From NCBI GenBank assembly GCA_023389745.1, contig JAEWED010000047.1:1-5442 (forward strand): a DNA stretch of 5,442 bases, read 5' to 3'. Source of the stretch: Actinomycetes bacterium. Its GTDB lineage: Bacteria; Actinomycetota; Acidimicrobiia; Acidimicrobiales; Microtrichaceae. Shown in pieces: positions 1 through 5,442 of the stretch; positions within the stretch are counted from its first letter, which is position 1, and each line of letters begins with the position of its first letter. A model generated the notes under the pieces. That model had not been told where the DNA came from. It was given only the letters and a program-made list of their open reading frames with translations, and did no database searches. The translations under genes and the position numbers were made by a program.

Positions 1-57
1 TGGCGGTGACGGCCCCGGGTTCACGACCGCTGAGCGCGTCGCCCAGCCGAACCTCGA
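1..57. other. Left edge, probable fragment of an unresolved gene
   Basis: These 57 bases lie beyond the stop codon of the minus-strand protease and stay open in several frames, so no gene can be assigned firmly. The most protein-like reading is on the minus strand, beginning with a CTG at 61-59 that overlaps the protease TGA. It reads LIEVRLGDALSGREPGAVTA, and about 15 of 19 codons end in G or C. It would need a CTG start or a start that I do not recognise. A plus-strand frame ending at a TGA just inside the protease 3' end is also possible, as the tail of a convergent gene. No terminator-like hairpin is visible here. Confidence 0.25.
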
Positions 58-1641
58 TCAGAGGATGTTGAACGACGCGATGATCTCGTCGATCGCCCGC
101 AGGTCGGCCTCGCTGGCAGCGCTCGCCACCACGAGCACCACGACGTCCGGGTTGCTGTTCGGCACGGCTGCGACCACCAGCCCGAGGACCTCGCCGCAGT
201 CGAACTCGGCGAAGTGGCCGGTGAACACGGAGTCCTCGTAGTTCGACGTGTTGGTCTGGGTGCAGTCGATCGAGCCGGCCATCTCGGTCATCAGCTGCTC
301 GGTGGTGACGCCGCCCGGGTTGTCGATGAGGAACATGCCCAGGCCCGGGCCGGTGTCGGCGTAGAACGCGTCGAGGCTCGGCGAGGCGAGGATCGCCGGC
401 GAGGTCGAGCCGTCACCGACGATGTCCTGGGGAGCGGTGTCGGTGTCGGTCCAGTTGCTCGGGACCCGCACGATCAGCGACGAGGTGTCGTCGGTGAGCT
501 CGACGTACTCGGTCGAGGGCGCTTCGCCGCCGCCGCTGCCGGTGGGCACGTCGGACGACACGTTGCTCGCGAACGAGAAGACCGGCTCGAGCGCCTTGCC
601 GTTCAGCTCGCCCTCGAGGACCTCTTCGGTGTCGAGTCGGACGACCCGGATCGCCATCGCGTCGGTGAGGTCGTTCGAGCGGAGCACGTCGCAGTACTCG
701 GCCAGCGTGCCGCTCTCGAGCGCGACGCCGTTGAGCGTCGTGATGAGGTCACCGGGCTTCACGCCGGCTTCCGAGGCGATGCCGCCGGGGGCGACGCCGC
801 GGACGTACACGCCCGCCAGGCCGGCTTCCTCGTCGACGACCGCCTGGCCGTTGACGCCGATCGACTCGTCGTCACCCTCCTTCAGGCGCTCGACGACCTT
901 CTTGGCGTTCGACGCGTTGATCGCGAAGAACTGCGAGGTGCCGGAGCCCGGGTCGCCGCCGGCGTAGTTCACGCCGACCACGCCGCCGGCGGTGTCGACC
1001 AGCGGACCACCGGAGTTGCCCGGGTGGATGACGGCGTCGTGCTCGATCACCTCTCGCACCGAGGCCCAGCTGGTGTCGCCGTTGGTCTCGGCCTTCGACA
1101 CGACGCCCTTGGTCATCGTGTACTCCGGGTCACCGAGGGGGAACCCGGCTGCGTAGACCTCGAGCGGCGGCTCTGCGGTCCGTGACGACCAGGAGAGTGT
1201 GGGGTAGTCGCCGCCGTCGGTGAGCTGCAGGACCGCGAGGTCGTTGCACTCCGAGACGCCGACGACCTTCGCCGGAAGCTCGCCGTCCTCGCCGTCGAGG
1301 GCGACCTTGAGCGAGCCGGCGCCCGTGACGACGTGGTTGTTGGTGACGATGAGGCCGTCCTTGCCGATGATGAAGCCGGATCCGGATCCGGCGAACGCCG
1401 TCTGGCCGTCGAAGTCGCGGATCTCGCCCTCGGCGAGGATCTGCACCGTCGAGCCCTTGACGTCGTCGAGCGAGGTGCTCTTCGCCGGTTCCTCGGCCGG
1501 CTCGTCGCTGCCGCTGCTGCAGGCCCCGAGCGCGGCCACGGCCACGGCGAGTCCTCCGAGCATCAGCCGGGTCCGGCGGCGCGGACGGGATGTGGTTGGG
1601 CGCGCGGCGGGGCGCGCCTGTTCAGCGGGGACGTGTCGCAT
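58..1641 (-). CDS. S1C-family trypsin-like serine protease lipoprotein with PDZ domain and extra C-terminal domain
   Basis: Predicted extracytoplasmic, membrane-anchored HtrA/DegP-like protease of 527 aa. A basic N-terminus (RPRRRTR, residues 19-25) leads into a hydrophobic stretch ending in the lipobox LGAC, with Cys41 as the predicted lipidated residue, so the mature protein should sit on the outer face of the membrane. A Ser/Glu/Pro-rich linker follows. The protease domain spans roughly residues 60-255. Its catalytic triad is visible as His103 in VTNNHVV, Asp134 in CNDLAVLQL and Ser210 in HPGNSGGPLV. A PDZ domain covers about 262-345 (GVYVRGVAPGG, then AGVKPGDLITTLNG). Residues about 375-527 form a further domain with two cysteines (460 and 482), possibly disulfide-linked. 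I recall similar tails on other actinobacterial exported proteins but cannot name the family. The ATG start is supported by AGAAGGA 8 nt upstream. The gene is divergent from ilvC. Natural substrates are unknown. Confidence 0.93.
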   Translation of the reverse strand: MRHVPAEQARPAARPTTSRPRRRTRLMLGGLAVAVAALGACSSGSDEPAEEPAKSTSLDDVKGSTVQILAEGEIRDFDGQTAFAGSGSGFIIGKDGLIVTNNHVVTGAGSLKVALDGEDGELPAKVVGVSECNDLAVLQLTDGGDYPTLSWSSRTAEPPLEVYAAGFPLGDPEYTMTKGVVSKAETNGDTSWASVREVIEHDAVIHPGNSGGPLVDTAGGVVGVNYAGGDPGSGTSQFFAINASNAKKVVERLKEGDDESIGVNGQAVVDEEAGLAGVYVRGVAPGGIASEAGVKPGDLITTLNGVALESGTLAEYCDVLRSNDLTDAMAIRVVRLDTEEVLEGELNGKALEPVFSFASNVSSDVPTGSGGGEAPSTEYVELTDDTSSLIVRVPSNWTDTDTAPQDIVGDGSTSPAILASPSLDAFYADTGPGLGMFLIDNPGGVTTEQLMTEMAGSIDCTQTNTSNYEDSVFTGHFAEFDCGEVLGLVVAAVPNSNPDVVVLVVASAASEADLRAIDEIIASFNIL

Positions 1642-1649
1642 TGCCTGTT

Positions 1650-1656
1650 TCCTTCT
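1650..1656 (-). promoter_or_regulatory. Ribosome binding site of the protease gene
   Basis: On the minus strand this reads AGAAGGA, 8 nt upstream of the ATG at 1641-1639. It supports the long N-terminus over an internal start at Met27, which would begin directly at the hydrophobic signal segment. Confidence 0.65.
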
Positions 1657-1769
1657 CCAGTGATTTCGGCCGAGGGTAGGACATCTCGGTCGCGATCTAT
1701 GCCATGGATCGCTTGGAGCGGGTTCGCGGCCGCCTTGGATCGCAATTTCCGCGAGCGGGCCGGCTGTAC

Positions 1770-1775
1770 GACAAT
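1770..1775 (+). promoter_or_regulatory. Candidate -10 box placing ilvC transcription start at its own ATG
   Basis: The hexamer GACAAT has A and T at the two most important -10 positions. It lies exactly 12 to 7 bases before the A of the ilvC ATG at 1782. That is the spacing expected when transcription starts at the start codon, and no Shine-Dalgarno-like sequence lies upstream of the ATG. Leaderless mRNAs are common in actinobacteria. The sequence at the matching -35 position (TTCCGC, 1747-1752) is weak. The promoter is inferred. Confidence 0.35.
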
Positions 1776-1781
1776 GGGCCG

Positions 1782-2810
<1,029 letters not shown>

Positions 2811-2847
2811 GCCCCCGGAACCGACCAGCGGTCTCCGCTCGTGTCAC

Positions 2848-2898
2848 CGAGATTGCGTGAGCTCTCGTCGCCCTGCGACGACAGCTCACGCAATTTCG
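2848..2898. repeat. Long intergenic hairpin between ilvC and thrB (copy 1 of a hairpin family)
   Basis: The core is an inverted repeat: 2852-2863 (ATTGCGTGAGCT) pairs perfectly with 2883-2894. One C/C mismatch (2864/2882) follows, then TCGTCG (2865-2870) pairs with CGACGA (2876-2881) around a 5-nt loop, CCCTG. As RNA the stem extends outward by four more pairs to 2848/2898, one of them G-U. TTTT at 2902-2905 lies a few bases downstream, so it could terminate ilvC transcription or act as a partial terminator before thrB. The 43-nt core has the same architecture as 5236-5278, with 33 of 43 positions identical. Confidence 0.85.
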
Positions 2899-2920
2899 CC
2901 GTTTTGGGGAGAGCTTGTCG

Positions 2921-2926
2921 GGGGAG
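2921..2926 (+). promoter_or_regulatory. Ribosome binding site that decides the thrB start
   Basis: GGGGAG lies 9 nt upstream of the GTG at 2936, a normal spacing. The alternative TTG at 2915 has a purine-rich stretch (GGGGAGAG, 2906-2913) only 1 nt before it, too close for efficient initiation. Confidence 0.5.
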
Positions 2927-2935
2927 CGGGGCGTC

Positions 2936-3811
2936 GTGATCGTGACGGCACCCGCATCGTCGGCGAACCTCGGTCCCGGCTTCGACTGCCTCGGACTGGC
3001 GCTCGACCTGCCCTTCGGCCTCGCCGTCGACGAGCAGCCGGAGGGGTGGCTCGCCGCCGAGCCGACGCACCCTGCCGTGGTGGCGTTCGTGGCCGCGGGC
3101 GGCGACCCGGACATGCCGCTGCACTGGCGCAGCCCCATCCCTCCCGGTCGCGGGCTCGGCTTCTCCGGCGTTGCGCGGGTCGCCGGTGCGTACCTGGCGG
3201 CACGCACTGCGGGCGCATCACATGACCGGGCCCGCGCTGTCTCGTTCGAGACCGCGACCGACCTCGAGGGGCACCCCGACAACGCCGCGGCATCGGCGCT
3301 CGGCGGGTTCACGGTCGCCGCGGGCACCACGGCCCGGTCGCTGCCGATGCCCGACGGGTTGTCGGTCCTGGTGTGGTGGCCCGAGCGCTCGACGTCGACC
3401 GACGCCTCGCGCAAGGTGCTCTCGGACCAGGTCGCCCTGGCGGACGCGACCTGGTCGCTCGCCCGGTCGTCGCTGTGGGTCGCTGCGGTGGCCACCGGGG
3501 ACCTCTCGGCGCTGCGCACGGCGTGCGAGGACCGGCTGCACCAGCCGACCCGCCTGGCGGCGCGGCCGGATTCCGCAGCGGTGCTCGCCGGACTGCTGGG
3601 CGACGCCCGGGTGCACGCCGCGTGGCTCTCCGGATCGGGTCCGACGGTGGCCGCGCTGGTCGACACAGCGGACGCCTCGTCGATCGAGTCCGAGGTCGCG
3701 GCGGGGGTGCTCGCGGGGATCGGCGACGACGGCCGGTCTCGGGTGCTCGCGGTGGCCGGCTCGGGGGTCCGGGACGCGCCGGAGGGGATGGCGACCGACC
3801 CGAGCGCCTGA
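2936..3811 (+). CDS. thrB: Homoserine kinase, GHMP family (EC 2.7.1.39)
   Basis: Cytoplasmic kinase that phosphorylates L-homoserine with ATP to O-phosphohomoserine, the substrate of threonine synthase. The chosen GTG start gives 291 aa beginning MIVTAPASSANLGPGFD, matching the usual family N-terminus. An in-frame TTG at 2915 would add seven residues. Motif 1 is APASSANLGPGFDCLG (5-20). The ATP-loop motif 2 is PIPPGRGLGFSGV (68-79), where the usual GLGSS reads GLGFS. The EGHPDNAAASALGGF segment (111-125) and motif 3, LSGSGPTVAAL (231-241), are both typical. The helical stretch ending EDRLHQPTRL (198-207) is also characteristic of homoserine kinases. Its neighbours fit the assignment: ilvC upstream (isoleucine derives from threonine) and metY downstream (methionine derives from homoserine). 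No clear promoter lies between the ilvC hairpin and this gene, so read-through from ilvC is likely. The alternative is another GHMP small-molecule kinase, which I think less likely. Confidence 0.9.
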   Translation: MIVTAPASSANLGPGFDCLGLALDLPFGLAVDEQPEGWLAAEPTHPAVVAFVAAGGDPDMPLHWRSPIPPGRGLGFSGVARVAGAYLAARTAGASHDRARAVSFETATDLEGHPDNAAASALGGFTVAAGTTARSLPMPDGLSVLVWWPERSTSTDASRKVLSDQVALADATWSLARSSLWVAAVATGDLSALRTACEDRLHQPTRLAARPDSAAVLAGLLGDARVHAAWLSGSGPTVAALVDTADASSIESEVAAGVLAGIGDDGRSRVLAVAGSGVRDAPEGMATDPSA

Positions 3812-3814
3812 ATC

Positions 3815-3849
3815 TTGACGTTGTTGGTCGGGTTTCATGGGTCTAGGGT
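3815..3849 (+). promoter_or_regulatory. Candidate metY promoter
   Basis: Just after the thrB stop, TTGACG (3815-3820) overlooks a TAnnnT box, TAGGGT (3844-3849). The spacer between them is 23 bp, too long. The overlapping alternative TTGTTG (3821-3826) gives an ideal 17-bp spacer to the same -10. Either reading would let metY be transcribed independently of thrB. This rests on sequence pattern only. Confidence 0.35.
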
Positions 3850-3861
3850 GGGCCGGCCCAC
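3848..3861. promoter_or_regulatory. Perfect 14-bp palindrome overlapping the candidate metY -10 and start region (possible operator)
   Basis: GTGGGCCGGCCCAC is fully self-complementary with no central spacer. It overlaps the end of the candidate -10 box and would cover the expected transcription start, where a repressor would act. It lies 37 nt before the metY ATG. A regulator of sulfur or methionine metabolism could bind here, but I recognise no known operator consensus. A palindrome of G and C is also easier to find by chance in this genome. Confidence 0.35.
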
Positions 3862-3887
3862 TCGGTCAGCCAAGGGCCGATGACACG

Positions 3888-3893
3888 AAGGAG
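3888..3893 (+). promoter_or_regulatory. Ribosome binding site of metY
   Basis: AAGGAG lies 5 nt before the ATG at 3899. The in-frame GTG at 3893 overlaps this site and is therefore not the start. Confidence 0.75.
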
Positions 3894-3898
3894 TGCGA

Positions 3899-5212
<1,314 letters not shown>

Positions 5213-5232
5213 ACCAACCCAGCCAGCTTCTC

Positions 5233-5281
5233 GAAGTTGCGTGAGTTGTCGTCGCAGCGCGACGGCGACTCACGCAACTTC
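5233..5281. repeat. Long intergenic hairpin downstream of metY (copy 2 of the hairpin family; likely bidirectional terminator)
   Basis: GAAGTTGCGTGAGT (5233-5246) is perfectly complementary to 5268-5281. The stem continues as RNA through T/G, G/C and T/G pairs and five more Watson-Crick pairs (CGTCG with CGACG), giving 22 consecutive pairs around a 5-nt loop, CAGCG (5255-5259). It starts 21 nt after the metY stop and ends 18 nt before the stop of the convergent gene at the right edge. That is the ideal place for a terminator serving both genes. No U-tract follows on the plus strand, so a classical intrinsic terminator is uncertain. Confidence 0.88.
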
Positions 5282-5298
5282 CGCGCTCGGGGTGCGAC

Positions 5299-5442
5299 TC
5301 AGGTGTCGATGGTGACGCTGGGCTCGCCGTCGCGGACCGTGAGGGTCGCGGGCATGCCGACCAGGTCGGCGAAGTCGCCGAGCGGCTCCCGGCTCGACAC
5401 CGACACGACCTGGCCCTTGAGCTCGCCCGCCACGATCGTCAG
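5299..5442 (-). CDS. C-terminal fragment of an unrecognised protein (runs off the right edge)
   Basis: An open frame enters from the right edge on the minus strand and stops at TGA (5301-5299), leaving 47 visible residues. They begin LTIVAGELKGQVVSVSSREP and end ATLTVRDGEPSVTIDT. All 47 sense codons end in G or C, which is strong evidence that it is coding and that this is the correct strand and frame. The alternation of short hydrophobic segments with turns (LTIVAG, QVVSVSS, ATLTVRDG, SVTID) suggests a beta-rich C-terminus. No transmembrane segment or known motif is visible, and I do not recognise the family. It is convergent with metY, with 86 bp and a hairpin between them. Confidence 0.75.
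   Translation of the reverse strand: MTIVAGELKGQVVSVSSREPLGDFADLVGMPATLTVRDGEPSVTIDT

Larger units (their letters stand above)
1642..1781. promoter_or_regulatory. Divergent intergenic region between the protease gene and ilvC
   Basis: This 140-bp gap must hold the promoters of both divergent genes. For the protease, the minus strand has a TAnnnT box (TACCCT, 1678-1673) without a convincing -35, so that promoter is only tentative. The hexamer GATCGC occurs at 1707-1712 and 1738-1743, within an 8-base direct repeat TGGATCGC whose copies start 31 bp apart. Its inverse GCGATC lies at 1692-1697. These could be regulator half-sites, but GATCGC is common in this base composition. I see no attenuator or leader peptide typical of branched-chain amino-acid genes. 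Confidence 0.4.

Noticed and set aside
214..1185. A 323-codon plus-strand open frame within the protease gene
   Set aside because: It is rich in Arg, Val, Asp and Ala with no recognisable motif. The opposite strand has a full catalytic triad, lipobox and PDZ domain, so this is a shadow.
1704..1781. N-terminal extension of ilvC from an upstream in-frame ATG at 1704
   Set aside because: It has no ribosome binding site, and the 26 extra residues are Arg-rich and unlike any IlvC. The family N-terminus begins at 1782.
2848..2898. CRISPR-like or tRNA-like structure
   Set aside because: There is only one palindrome with no spacer array, and no cloverleaf arms. The structure is a single long hairpin.
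3812..3898. SAM-type riboswitch upstream of metY
   Set aside because: The gap is only 87 nt, part of which is promoter-like. I see no recognisable SAM or SAH riboswitch core beyond the simple palindrome.

Overview
This window is GC-rich, and nearly every codon of its genes ends in G or C. It carries ordinary chromosomal amino-acid metabolism, with no mobile element, CRISPR array, tRNA or rRNA visible. The gene content suggests a high-GC actinomycete (Actinomycetota): a lipoprotein S1C/PDZ protease with an extra C-terminal domain, a short class I ketol-acid reductoisomerase, an actinobacterial-looking homoserine kinase and a MetY-type sulfhydrylase. An Acidimicrobiia-like (Ilumatobacter-type) member is my best guess, but only a guess.

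Layout. Positions 58-1641 (minus) encode an exported, lipid-anchored trypsin-like protease. A 140-bp divergent intergenic region follows, then ilvC (1782-2810, plus), which appears to start without a Shine-Dalgarno sequence. After ilvC lies a long hairpin (2848-2898), then thrB (best start GTG 2936, ends 3811), an 87-bp gap holding a possible promoter and a perfect 14-bp palindrome, and metY (3899-5212). A second hairpin (5233-5281), related to the first, separates metY from the end of an unrecognised convergent gene (stop at 5299) that runs off the right edge. The first 57 bases probably belong to another gene that cannot be resolved here.

How the genes relate. ThrB and MetY sit on two branches from homoserine. 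ThrB phosphorylates homoserine on the way to threonine, and MetY makes homocysteine for methionine from an activated homoserine. Threonine is the precursor of isoleucine, and IlvC acts in isoleucine and valine synthesis, so ilvC-thrB-metY forms a loose aspartate-family/branched-chain cluster. The hairpins and the metY-proximal promoter suggest these are separate or partly uncoupled transcription units rather than one tight operon. The protease is divergent and probably unrelated in function.

The most interesting signal is the pair of 43-nt hairpins. They have the same length and loop size and differ at 10 positions, yet several of the stem differences are compensatory. This looks like a dispersed intergenic hairpin family kept for its structure.
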